From positions 2,233,958 to 2,297,957 of the forward strand of contig NZ_JAKVOI010000001.1 in the NCBI RefSeq assembly GCF_022482905.1: DNA of 64,000 bases, read 5' to 3'. The notes under the pieces are model-generated. The model made no database searches. It had not been told where the DNA came from and worked only from the letters and a program-made list of their open reading frames with translations. Made by a program: the position numbers and the translations under genes. Positions 1 to 7,397 of the stretch are shown here, piece by piece (positions within the stretch are counted from its first letter, which is position 1; each line of letters opens with the position of its first letter). This DNA comes from Clostridium sp. GTDB taxonomy: Bacteria > Bacillota > Clostridia > Clostridiales > Clostridiaceae.

Positions 1-2
1 AA

Positions 3-263
3 GGCAGCGAGGAAAGAAAATTAAAAAAGGCTGTCATGAGTGTATTGAATCTTGCAGAATCCTATAATCTGAAGTCCATATCAATACCGGCCATAAGTTC
101 AGGTATTTTTGGATTTCCAAAAGGTAGATGTGCTGAAATACTTCTTGAAACCTCCGCGAAATTTTTCAAAATAGATGATATTGATTTGGAAACTATTGTA
201 ATGTGCAATTACGATGATGAAACCTATAACATATTCTTGGATAAGGAAAAGAAGTACAATTAA
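3..263 (+). CDS. Macro-domain protein, C-terminal part (5' end outside window)
   Basis: The reading frame is open from the first bases of the window, and an internal ATG at 36 is probably not the true start. The readable 86 residues match the C-terminal part of a macro (ADP-ribose-binding) domain: a helix like KKAVMSVLNLAE, then the strand-loop IPAISSGIFGFPKG, which corresponds to the family's SxGxxGxP phosphate-binding loop, then helix and a last strand ETIVMCNYDDETYNIF. Macro domains bind or hydrolyse ADP-ribose and its derivatives. Because the N-terminal half is missing, the subclass (MacroD, TARG1-like or other) cannot be judged. A strong bidirectional terminator follows directly. Confidence 0.75.
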   Translation, partial: GSEERKLKKAVMSVLNLAESYNLKSISIPAISSGIFGFPKGRCAEILLETSAKFFKIDDIDLETIVMCNYDDETYNIFLDKEKKYN

Positions 264-274
264 AATTGGACTAA

Positions 275-308
275 AAAACCGTATCAGAGACATCTCCAAT
301 ACGGTTTT
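275..308. terminator. Bidirectional intrinsic terminator
   Basis: A perfect 10-bp inverted repeat (AAAACCGTAT / ATACGGTTTT) with a 14-nt loop, flanked by A and T runs on the two sides. It sits between the convergent macro-domain gene (+) and YopX-like gene (-) and can serve both. Confidence 0.8.
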
Positions 309-315
309 CTCTTTT

Positions 316-678
316 CTATTGATTAAAAATATTTCCTGCTACAATTACATTTTCTTTAAGCATCTGAACATACAAGTATTCATTTTCCACATAGAATCCA
401 TATAACTCTGTTTTTTCACTAACTTCACCGCATTCACCTATGAACTTATCAAAGGAATATCTCCCAAATTTCACAGGTAACTTTACAGAGCTGCTCTCAT
501 TGTTTATACCTATAATGTCCCCTTCAAAAATTTCCTTTCCACTTCTATCCTTCAATCCGGTAAATTCAGTTACCACAAATCTTTCCTTTTCTTCCAGCAA
601 GTACTCAGGATAAGGATTTCTACTTATATAAAAGTCTCCATTTTTTTTATCCCAAATTCTAAATTTAAATTGTCTCAT
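316..678 (-). CDS. YopX-family protein
   Basis: A 120-residue protein with the family pattern: N-terminal KFRIWDKKNG, a central FTGLKDRSGKEIFEGDIIG block and a C-terminal VAGNIFNQ. YopX proteins are small, mostly phage-derived proteins of unknown role; the name comes from Bacillus phage SPbeta. The start is supported by a GGAGAA ribosome site about 7 nt upstream. It lies directly after the truncated HAD gene (the HAD stop ends 2 nt before this start codon). No other phage gene is visible here, so this is probably a solitary acquired gene. Confidence 0.8.
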   Translation of the reverse strand: MRQFKFRIWDKKNGDFYISRNPYPEYLLEEKERFVVTEFTGLKDRSGKEIFEGDIIGINNESSSVKLPVKFGRYSFDKFIGECGEVSEKTELYGFYVENEYLYVQMLKENVIVAGNIFNQ

Positions 679-679
679 A

Positions 680-1291
680 TCATTTCTCCGACCTCATTAT
701 AAAATTATCAACAGCATATGCAATTCCTGAATCGTTATTTGACGTGGTTATATATTTTGCAATTTTCTTTACATCATCCACTGAATTTCCCATTGCTATC
801 GGCATGCCGACACTTTTAAGCATATCAATATCATTATAGTTGTCCCCAAAAGCAATAAAGTTCCTCAAATCTACATTTAATTTTTCAGATAAAATTTTAA
901 GTGCACCACCCTTGGAAACATTAGCTGCCATAATATCAAGAACACATCTCAATGGACATACCACAGTAAGTGAATCAATCTTTGAAAAACATTTCTCCAG
1001 CAAATTGACATCATCTTCATTATCACAAGCCAACAAAAATTTCAAAATATCCATGGTATCTATTTTCCCTGTAATTCCGTTGTCCGTAAATTTAATGGGA
1101 AATCTTAATTCCTGTGGAAGATTCTCACAAAATTTATAGTACTCTTTTCCTCTGGGATTTTCTTTGGTGGAATATATCATATTACTTGTATAAAAAGGTA
1201 AACATCCAAAATAATGTTTACCCCCATAATTCCATATAAAATTATTTTCCCAAATTAGCCAATTCAATTGTCTTTTTGATACTCCCTGCAC
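680..1291 (-). pseudogene. N-terminally truncated Cof-type HAD hydrolase
   Basis: The C-terminal two thirds match Cof/YidA-like HAD phosphatases: the cap region, then the family's motif III/IV region (SKGGALKILSEKLNV, then FGDNYNDIDMLKSVGMPIAMGN with the GDxxND acidic motif), ending in the usual AVDNFI. Intact members have about 265-270 residues and begin with the nucleophile motif DxDGT; this copy has no such motif. The longest frame starts inside the end of the neighbouring dehydrogenase gene and no credible ribosome site is seen. Without the nucleophile aspartate it cannot have normal phosphatase activity. I read it as a remnant whose 5' part was lost when the dehydrogenase arrived or a deletion occurred. 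A shortened, non-catalytic protein starting at an internal codon cannot be excluded. Confidence 0.7.
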
Positions 1292-2195
1292 TCTTTCTGA
1301 GCTTTTCTATTTCTTCATCCAGAAGAGGCACTTCAATTCTTCTCTCGACACCTTCTGAAGTTATTATTGAAGGAAGACTCAGAGCAACCTCTGTCAATCC
1401 ATATTCTCCTTCAAGAGTAGTGGATACAGGCTGAACCGTATGCTCGTTCAAAACAACAGCTCTTGCCAACCTGCAGGCAGCCATAGCTATTCCATCATTT
1501 GTCCATCTTTTTAGGTTAAGTACATCAAAGGCAACCTGTACCACTTCCTTTGCAACTTTATCCCTGTCAAGAGGTTCTTTCGGAAGAAAGTATTTATCAA
1601 GCTTGTCATACGAAATTCCTGCAATATTCAAACGGCTCCATGCAGGAAATGCAGAATTCCCATGTTCACCAAGCATATATCCCTGAACACTTTTTGGATC
1701 CACGTTGTACTTGTTTGCAATAATTCTTCTAAATCGTGCAGAGTCAAGGCTTGTTCCTGTTCCAAATACCTTATTTTTAGGATATCCAAAGAAATTCTGT
1801 GCATAGTAAACCATGACATCAAGTGGATTGGTTATTATTATGATAACTGCATCTTTAGTATATTTAGCTATGGAACTCATTACATCTTTTATTACAGGGA
1901 CATTCTTTTCCACAAGGATAAGTCTGTCGGCTTTGTCTTCAGGCATTATACTCGGACCTGCAGCTATTATAATTACGTCAGCATCCCTGCATTCCTCATA
2001 GCCCCCCGAATAGACCTTCGTGTTGACATTGTATTCAAAAGGTGTGCTGTGGCTTGCATCCAATGCTTCACCTTCAGCCTTGTTCTTATTTTTGTCTATA
2101 GTAACGATTTCAGAAAAAAGGTTGAGGGCCAATCCTGCATTTATCACTGTAGAGCCAACATGTCCAGTCCCTACTACTACAAGTTTGTTTTTCAT
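1242..2195 (-). CDS. L-2-hydroxyacid (lactate/hydroxyisocaproate-type) dehydrogenase
   Basis: An NAD-dependent enzyme of the L-lactate/malate dehydrogenase family, 317 residues, normal length. Seen: GTGHVGS nucleotide-binding loop near residue 8, D-x-x-R after GTGTSLDSARFRR, and the catalytic histidine in GEHGNSAFPAWS. The substrate loop reads AAGPSIMPEDKADRL. True lactate dehydrogenases carry Gln and malate dehydrogenases Arg at the discriminating position; here it is hydrophobic (Ile) and the loop is about two residues longer, a pattern reminiscent of L-2-hydroxyisocaproate dehydrogenases. So a 2-oxoacid with a bulky or apolar side chain is a fair guess. GGAGG ribosome site present. A hairpin separates it from the permease gene upstream. 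Confidence 0.8.
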   Translation of the reverse strand: MKNKLVVVGTGHVGSTVINAGLALNLFSEIVTIDKNKNKAEGEALDASHSTPFEYNVNTKVYSGGYEECRDADVIIIAAGPSIMPEDKADRLILVEKNVPVIKDVMSSIAKYTKDAVIIIITNPLDVMVYYAQNFFGYPKNKVFGTGTSLDSARFRRIIANKYNVDPKSVQGYMLGEHGNSAFPAWSRLNIAGISYDKLDKYFLPKEPLDRDKVAKEVVQVAFDVLNLKRWTNDGIAMAACRLARAVVLNEHTVQPVSTTLEGEYGLTEVALSLPSIITSEGVERRIEVPLLDEEIEKLRKSAGSIKKTIELANLGK

Positions 2196-2224
2196 TATAT
2201 GTACCTCCTATTATTATGTATTTT

Positions 2225-2257
2225 AAACAGTAGATTGCTTTAAGCAATCTACTGTTT
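2225..2257. terminator. Strong hairpin between permease and hydroxyacid dehydrogenase
   Basis: Perfect 14-bp inverted repeat AAACAGTAGATTGC / GCAATCTACTGTTT with a 5-nt loop. On the minus strand, the direction of both neighbouring genes, it is followed only by a short U-poor tail, so it may be a weak terminator, an attenuator or an mRNA end stabiliser for the 4-hydroxybutyrate operon. Confidence 0.55.
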
Positions 2258-2335
2258 TTTGAATATTTATTAATAATTATATCACTTAATTACAAAAGAT
2301 TCATATTTTTTTCATTCTTGAAATTTCAAACTTGT

Positions 2336-3727
2336 CTAGCAACTCCCAACATTATCCTTTACATCTTTTTTTTCTTCCCTTGTAAAAATACTTACATCCA
2401 GATTTTTCTTATTTCCAAGTAATATCAATAAGCTCAGTACTATACCAACAGCAAGTCCCCAAGCAGCACCTCTTGCAACTATTACAGCCGCCATTATACC
2501 TGCAATTCCAAGATCATTCATGGTACGTGACTTTAGTATACCTATCCTTACAGAAACGTATCCCTGTATCAACATGGTAAGAGCCAGTGCTATATTTAAA
2601 ACAGGAGTAACCAAAGTAACTATAGGCATGAGAAAATATCCTGTCAAAGTTCCGAATCTGAATGATCCTGCACCGCCGTTCACTGAATCCATTGCCTTTC
2701 TCCCATGTTTATATCTATCGCATACAACAACCTGCATAGCAGCCCATAACGGTCCGCACATGGTTATATCCGGTCCTATAATAGACATAAGGCAATTACG
2801 AAGTCCAAATATCAAATGTGTTCTATTAGGATTATAGTCTATCAATTCATCTGGACGGGATTTTGCTGCATCTTCGAGAAGTGCCTGTGCCTGTATCATT
2901 TCACCAAACAATATTACATAAGCTGAAAATACCATAGGTATAGCTTGAACAAACATCTTGGCCGGTGGAAAACCTATGGACCAGAACGTCCAATTACTCC
3001 ATAATTCTCCGAATGAAGGATTTGAAAATCCCCATTTAATAGTCGGCCATACAGTCTCTCCAACAAGTGGGCCCACCAAAACTGCCAATAAAACACATGG
3101 TAAAACTCCTAAATTTGAAATAACCTGAAAAACTTTATTCTTGTTCCTCAAACTTTTAAAATGGTTTGAGAACAGAAGATAAAATGCAAGACCTATACAA
3201 ATTATAATTGCCCAGGGATACTTTTCGAAATGTCCCCCCTTGCCAAATACTGTATTTACAGCAGCAAGACCTGCTCCCATGATTATACCCGCCTGCATGC
3301 AATTAGGTATCAGTGTAATAACTTTTTTACCTAATCCTGTAATTCCAAGAACTGCTGCAAAAACACCAAGACTTAATTCAAATGCAATAAGTGCCTGTAC
3401 TCTTTGAGGCCCCAAGGGGAATTCGCTGACATACAACATTAAAAGCGGTATGGCAGGAGTAACCCATCCAGGTACAACTGGGTCACCAAGCAAAACATGA
3501 GTACAATAGAGTACTCCATTGAGGGTAACAATAGCCAATGCAACTTCAAATGGCATTCCCAAGTACTGCTGGAGCATGGGAATTGCTCCAAGACAGACGG
3601 CACACATTAGAAGTCCCTGAATATAATCTGGAAGTTCAAATCTGTAATGAACTCCTGGAATACGTATTTTGAAAGGGCCTGCCGGTATATATGGTTGTTC
3701 TTTTCCATATTCTCTTTTATAAGCCAT
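2336..3727 (-). CDS. Permease of the nucleobase/xanthine-permease-like fold, linked to 4-hydroxybutyrate genes
   Basis: A 463-residue polytopic membrane protein with about 12 hydrophobic segments between a soluble N-terminus (to about residue 30) and a charged C-terminal tail. Gly/Pro-rich helices and a GPDITMCGPLWAAMQ segment recall the NCS2/SulP-type elevator transporters, but I do not recognise a characterised family member. Start supported by an AAGGAG site. It is the last gene of the abfD - NifU-like - Cys-rich - CoA-transferase operon, 28 nt after the CoA-transferase gene, which suggests uptake or export of 4-hydroxybutyrate or a related acid; that substrate is inference from position only. 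Confidence 0.6.
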   Translation of the reverse strand: MAYKREYGKEQPYIPAGPFKIRIPGVHYRFELPDYIQGLLMCAVCLGAIPMLQQYLGMPFEVALAIVTLNGVLYCTHVLLGDPVVPGWVTPAIPLLMLYVSEFPLGPQRVQALIAFELSLGVFAAVLGITGLGKKVITLIPNCMQAGIIMGAGLAAVNTVFGKGGHFEKYPWAIIICIGLAFYLLFSNHFKSLRNKNKVFQVISNLGVLPCVLLAVLVGPLVGETVWPTIKWGFSNPSFGELWSNWTFWSIGFPPAKMFVQAIPMVFSAYVILFGEMIQAQALLEDAAKSRPDELIDYNPNRTHLIFGLRNCLMSIIGPDITMCGPLWAAMQVVVCDRYKHGRKAMDSVNGGAGSFRFGTLTGYFLMPIVTLVTPVLNIALALTMLIQGYVSVRIGILKSRTMNDLGIAGIMAAVIVARGAAWGLAVGIVLSLLILLGNKKNLDVSIFTREEKKDVKDNVGSC

Positions 3728-3755
3728 ATAAATTTTCTCCTTTTTTGAATTTTAA

Positions 3756-5057
3756 TTAAATTTTACAATTAAATCTTTTTTCAAATTCTTCTTCTAACGA
3801 TTCTCTAAAATCGGGATATGCAATATTTATCAATGCTCTGGCTCTATCCTTCAAGGTCTTCCCTCTGAGATGTGCGATACCATATTCTGTAATTATATAA
3901 TCCACTTCATTTCTGGAAGTTGTAACAGCTGCACCTGTATCGAGCAGTGGAACTATCCTTGAAACCTTTCCATGTGATGCAGTGGAAGGTATTGCTATAA
4001 TGGATTTTCCATCTTCGGCCATATCAGTTCCCCTTACAAAATCGACCTGACCTCCAACACCACTTATCTGCTTTAATCCTATACTTTCGGAACATACCTG
4101 TCCCATTAAATCAACCTGAACACAGGAATTTATTGAAACCATCTTGCTGTTTTTCATAATTACAAGCGGATTGTTAACATAATCTACAGGATAAGTTTCA
4201 ACCATGGGATTATTGTCTACAAAATCATACAGCTTCCTTGTACCCATGAGGAATGTTACAATTATCTTTCCAGGATGAAGAGTCTTCCTGCTGTTGTTGA
4301 TAACACCTGCTTCCACCAGTTCAACTACACCATCCGATATCATCTCGGAATGTATGCCGAGATCTTTTTTGTCCTTTAAAAACATCAGTACTGCATCTGG
4401 AATGGCGCCTATACCAAGCTGAAGTGTAGAACCATCTTCAATAAGCGATGCACAGTATCTCCCTATGGATTTCTCAACTTCTCCAAGCTTGGCCGGTTTT
4501 AATTCTATAAGTGGATGTGAAACTTCCACCATATAATCAATATTTGATACATGTATGAAAGAATCGCCAAGTGTCCTTGGCATATTTTTGTTGACTTCCG
4601 CAATTACCAGCTTTGCACTCTCTGCAGCAGGTTTTGTGTAATCGTTTGAAACTCCAAAACTGCAGTAGCCGTGTTCATCCGGCTCACTTACCTGGATAAG
4701 TGCTACATCGACAGGCAGATACCCCTTCTTGAACAACCTTGGAACTTCATAGAAGAAGCATGGTGTATAATCCCCTCTTCCTGAACTTACCGCATCTCTC
4801 GTACTTGCACCTACAAAAAGTGAATTGTGTCTAAAATATTTTTCCATTCCGGGCTTGGCATATTCTCCTTTACCCATGGCAACCATGTGTACTATTTCTA
4901 AATTTTCGTAGTTTTCTTTATTTTTAACCAATGCATCTATTAATTCTGAAGGTTCTCCAACTGCGTGTGAAAAAACCACCCTGCTGTTTGATTTTATTTT
5001 TGAGACAGCCTCTTCTGCATCAACCAATCTACTTTTATATATATCTTCCCAACTCAT
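3756..5057 (-). CDS. abfT: 4-Hydroxybutyrate CoA-transferase (acetyl-CoA hydrolase/transferase family)
   Basis: 433 residues, the usual length for AbfT/Cat2 proteins. They move CoA from acetyl-CoA or butyryl-CoA to 4-hydroxybutyrate, giving 4-hydroxybutyryl-CoA. Seen: the glutamate loop LGIHSEMISDGVVELVEAG (the Glu forms the CoA thioester intermediate), GIGAIPDAV, the SGVGGQVDFVRG block and the C-terminal YIITEYGIAHLRGKT block. The same operon holds abfD, whose substrate is 4-hydroxybutyryl-CoA, which strongly supports the specificity over a generic acetate CoA-transferase. A purine-rich AAGGGGGA site lies rather far (about 13 nt) from the ATG. Confidence 0.85.
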   Translation of the reverse strand: MSWEDIYKSRLVDAEEAVSKIKSNSRVVFSHAVGEPSELIDALVKNKENYENLEIVHMVAMGKGEYAKPGMEKYFRHNSLFVGASTRDAVSSGRGDYTPCFFYEVPRLFKKGYLPVDVALIQVSEPDEHGYCSFGVSNDYTKPAAESAKLVIAEVNKNMPRTLGDSFIHVSNIDYMVEVSHPLIELKPAKLGEVEKSIGRYCASLIEDGSTLQLGIGAIPDAVLMFLKDKKDLGIHSEMISDGVVELVEAGVINNSRKTLHPGKIIVTFLMGTRKLYDFVDNNPMVETYPVDYVNNPLVIMKNSKMVSINSCVQVDLMGQVCSESIGLKQISGVGGQVDFVRGTDMAEDGKSIIAIPSTASHGKVSRIVPLLDTGAAVTTSRNEVDYIITEYGIAHLRGKTLKDRARALINIAYPDFRESLEEEFEKRFNCKI

Positions 5058-5074
5058 AAAAAATTATTTCCCCC

Positions 5075-5347
5075 TTACATATTTAAATACTTTTTTAATA
5101 AATTACGGACTTCATCAAAATCATCTTTAGAATTTACAAGTATTTTCTGAAATTTGAATTTAAGTTCACTCTGATCCGCACAGCAGCTGCTGCACCCGCA
5201 TAAAACTATAACCACATCATAAACTTCACCCGGTCTGGCTATTTGAAAATTAAAATTGAATTTCTCCTTTAAGCTATATAGAAATTCTTTCCTGTCATAT
5301 TTTGAATTACATCCGCCGCAGTATTTAATTCCTATATTCAAAATCAA
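5075..5347 (-). CDS. Small cysteine-rich protein of the abfD operon, function unknown
   Basis: About 90 residues with two cysteine clusters: CGGC near residue 10 and CGCSSCC near residue 50, in an otherwise soluble, Lys-rich protein. The spacing suggests binding of a metal or Fe-S cluster. The start is probably TTG; two in-frame TTG codons lie close to an AGGGTGA site that overlaps the stop of the NifU-like gene, so translation is probably coupled. It stands between the NifU-like gene and the CoA-transferase gene. A role in assembling or protecting the oxygen-sensitive [4Fe-4S] cluster of AbfD is inference. Confidence 0.7.
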   Translation of the reverse strand: MILNIGIKYCGGCNSKYDRKEFLYSLKEKFNFNFQIARPGEVYDVVIVLCGCSSCCADQSELKFKFQKILVNSKDDFDEVRNLLKKYLNM

Positions 5348-5352
5348 TCACC

Positions 5353-5631
5353 CTATGCATGTTTGCTTAATATTTTTCTCGCCATATTCAAGGTATCTTC
5401 ACTTATATAATCTATGAGTTCAACCCCTTTTATCCCGGAAATTTCTTTCTTTATGGCAGATTCAATTATGTCATGTACAGTATATTTAGCAGAGATACAA
5501 TTGCCGCACTGTCCCAAAAGTCTTATCTTGACCACGCCATCCTTTATATCGAGAATCTGTACATCACCATTATGGCTGTTCAAATATGGCCTTACCTTTT
5601 CATCAATAACCTTGAGCACTTTCTCATTCAT
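5353..5631 (-). CDS. NifU C-terminal-domain protein (Fe-S carrier)
   Basis: A 92-residue stand-alone Nfu domain: helix EKVRPYLNSHNGDVQILDI followed by the conserved CxxC in GQCGNCISAKYTV. Nfu proteins carry or deliver [4Fe-4S] clusters. The C-terminal extension (ISEDTLNMARKILSKHA) goes a little beyond the core domain. GAGGTG ribosome site. It follows abfD after a 46-nt gap with a small hairpin, so it is probably a dedicated cluster carrier for 4-hydroxybutyryl-CoA dehydratase, whose active site contains such a cluster. Confidence 0.85.
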   Translation of the reverse strand: MNEKVLKVIDEKVRPYLNSHNGDVQILDIKDGVVKIRLLGQCGNCISAKYTVHDIIESAIKKEISGIKGVELIDYISEDTLNMARKILSKHA

Positions 5632-5655
5632 AAACGAAACACCTCATTTTCAAGA

Positions 5656-5673
5656 AGAGGTGAAAACACCTCT
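5656..5673. repeat. Small hairpin between abfD and the NifU-like gene
   Basis: AGAGGTG-AAAA-CACCTCT: a 7-bp GC-rich stem with a 4-nt loop just after the abfD stop. No U tract follows on the minus strand. It could protect the abundant abfD message from 3' decay or lower expression of the downstream genes; one arm also resembles the next ribosome site (GAGGTG). Confidence 0.45.
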
Positions 5674-5677
5674 CCTC

Positions 5678-7132
5678 CTAATCTTCTATTCTGGCTATAG
5701 CCTTTGCAAGCTTTTTCTTCTGTGCTAAATTGCCCTGTCTTGATATCATTATTCTCTGTGCCTGTGGCGAACCTGCACCATGCATTGATTCAGTTCTATA
5801 TCCCACTGCAGCAGTACCAAGGCTCAAATTCTCTATAAGTCTGAGTATTTTCATTCTGTTTTCCAACGGAACAGATGCAACACCTACAAGATATTTCTTT
5901 ACATATTTTCCTACCTCTGCACTCTTATAATCCTTTTCAGAAGGCATCGTAACCATCAATCCACCTGCTATATCTTCTGCAAGTCTTACAATCTCATAAG
6001 GGAATCTTGTAACATTCTGCTTACATACATTGGCAAGCAAGAGATCTATCTGATAATTTCCTGCTTTTGTAGGATATCCCTCAGCTGAGCATGCAATTCC
6101 ACATGCATAAAGTGTTTCATTCAAGTGCATCATTTCTATCAGTTTATCCTTTATATGTGATGCCTTTGCTGCCCCATTATACTCGGCAGCTAATGCAGCA
6201 GCTCCTATAAGTACATCTCCGACTCCTACTTTACATCCACCATAACTCTGTCTATGATATCCTGCAAATCTTTCTACCAGCATTCCTGCATATTCAGTTT
6301 CACCATTCAAGAATATCCTGTCATTTGGAACGAAAACATCATCGAATACCGTCAGAGCTTCTACTCCACCAAAATTCTTGTTACCTACATCTATATCCGC
6401 ATCTTTTTCAAGTTTTCTCGTATCACAGGACTGCCTTCCAACTATCATGGTTATTCCCTTTGTATCTGTAGGTATTGCAAAGGATATTGCATAATCCTTG
6501 TCTTCAGGTCTCATTGCAATAGTAGGCATTACAAGTACTTCATGAGAATTGCATATACCTGTCTGGTGAGCTTTTGCTCCTCTTACAACTACTCCATCCG
6601 GTCTTCTTTCTACAACTCTTAAATATAAATCAGGATCAACCTGTTTGCTTGGTGACAATCCTCTGTCTCCCTTTGGATCTGTCATTGCACCGTCAACTGT
6701 CAAATCATTTTCCTGAACATATGCCAAAAATTTTTTAAAGTTTTCAAAATAATTTGTATTATACTGTTTGTCTACTTCAAAAGTAGTACTATATACGGCA
6801 TTGAAGGAATCCATACCTACACATCTCTGAAAACACGCAGCAGTCTTTTGTCCACACAATCTCTGCATTTTAACTTTCTTTACTAGATCTTCAGCACTTT
6901 GGTGCAAATTAGTAAATCTATTTATTTTCTTGCCTGTTATATTTGATTTTACAGTCATAAGATCTTCATATTGAGGATCCTGGGCTAAATCATAAGTCAT
7001 TTTAACAGAATTAAGAGATGGACGAAGCACCGGATTATCAACAGGGTTGTCTATCTTTTCTCCTAAATAATAAACATTCAATTTCAACTTACGCAAACTC
7101 TCTACATACTCTTCTCCAGTCATTAAAGACAT
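5678..7132 (-). CDS. abfD: 4-Hydroxybutyryl-CoA dehydratase / vinylacetyl-CoA isomerase
   Basis: A flavin and [4Fe-4S] enzyme that dehydrates 4-hydroxybutyryl-CoA to crotonyl-CoA by a radical mechanism. The cluster ligands known from the C. aminobutyricum enzyme are all present: two Cys spaced Cx3C (AACFQRCVG, near residues 95-99) and His plus Cys spaced as in HRQSYGGC (near residue 290). GMDSFNAVYSTTFEVD and HQTGICNSHEVLVMPT are typical family blocks. I place the start at MSLMTGEEY because an AAAGGA site lies the right distance before it; a longer frame begins 18 nt upstream. First gene of its operon, preceded by a near-consensus sigma54 promoter and two activator-like sites. Confidence 0.95.
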   Translation of the reverse strand: MSLMTGEEYVESLRKLKLNVYYLGEKIDNPVDNPVLRPSLNSVKMTYDLAQDPQYEDLMTVKSNITGKKINRFTNLHQSAEDLVKKVKMQRLCGQKTAACFQRCVGMDSFNAVYSTTFEVDKQYNTNYFENFKKFLAYVQENDLTVDGAMTDPKGDRGLSPSKQVDPDLYLRVVERRPDGVVVRGAKAHQTGICNSHEVLVMPTIAMRPEDKDYAISFAIPTDTKGITMIVGRQSCDTRKLEKDADIDVGNKNFGGVEALTVFDDVFVPNDRIFLNGETEYAGMLVERFAGYHRQSYGGCKVGVGDVLIGAAALAAEYNGAAKASHIKDKLIEMMHLNETLYACGIACSAEGYPTKAGNYQIDLLLANVCKQNVTRFPYEIVRLAEDIAGGLMVTMPSEKDYKSAEVGKYVKKYLVGVASVPLENRMKILRLIENLSLGTAAVGYRTESMHGAGSPQAQRIMISRQGNLAQKKKLAKAIARIED

Positions 7133-7182
7133 TAAAATCATTCCTTTCACATAGTATAATTTTTATTACACCAATTTATATA

Positions 7183-7198
7183 AGCAACTTCAATGCCA
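7183..7198 (-). promoter_or_regulatory. Sigma54 (-24/-12) promoter of the abfD operon
   Basis: On the minus strand the 16 bases read TGGCATTGAAGTTGCT; the consensus is TGGCAC-N5-TTGCA/T. The GG and GC doublets are exactly in register. Transcription would start near 7172, about 40 nt before the abfD ATG. A weaker sigmaA reading (TTGAAG, 17 nt, TGTAAT) overlaps it. Confidence 0.7.
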
Positions 7199-7217
7199 AT
7201 ACTCCAACTATAAATAA

Positions 7218-7251
7218 AAAGCCGGTACAATCCCATTATTATACCGGCTTT
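7218..7251 (-). terminator. Intrinsic terminator after the cyclitol gene block
   Basis: On the minus strand a 10-bp stem AAAGCCGGTA / TACCGGCTTT is followed by TTTTATTTAT. It ends the transcript of the dehydrogenase cluster upstream and separates it from abfD, so abfD needs its own promoter. Confidence 0.85.
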
Positions 7252-7295
7252 ACCCTATATACGGCAACAGTTTATTATATTTTAAATCGTTGCCT

Positions 7296-7311
7296 TGATG
7301 CAATAATGCAA
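7296..7311. promoter_or_regulatory. Putative upstream activator site 2 of abfD
   Basis: TGATGCAATAATGCAA; its complement matches the better site at 7378-7393 in 13 of 16 bases and keeps the core TGCA-N4-TGCA. It lies about 100 bp upstream of the -24 element, a normal distance for a sigma54 activator. Confidence 0.4.
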
Positions 7312-7377
7312 TATAAAACGTTTACCATTGCATTATATTCTCTACTTTCAGTCCATACTGCCTTGCAATTGTCATAT

Positions 7378-7393
7378 ATGCATAATTGCAACA
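7378..7393. promoter_or_regulatory. Putative upstream activator site 1 of abfD
   Basis: ATGCATAATTGCAACA; the complement TGTTGCAATTATGCAT differs by one or two bases from the element at 38432-38447 and by three from that at 38362-38377 upstream of the acyl carrier protein operon. It lies about 180 bp upstream of the abfD -24/-12 element, at the 3' edge of the preceding gene. Confidence 0.55.
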
Positions 7394-7397
7394 AATT

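Noticed and set aside
36-263. ATG at 36 as the true start of a small 75-residue protein
   Set aside because: The frame is open to the window edge with macro-domain-like residues before it.
316-678. Left-edge prophage, suggested by the YopX-like gene
   Set aside because: No integrase, structural or replication genes and no att-like repeats are in the first 7 kb.
1662-2243. 193-residue plus-strand frame opposite the hydroxyacid dehydrogenase
   Set aside because: Antisense shadow with Cys/Tyr/Ile-rich composition and no domain pattern.
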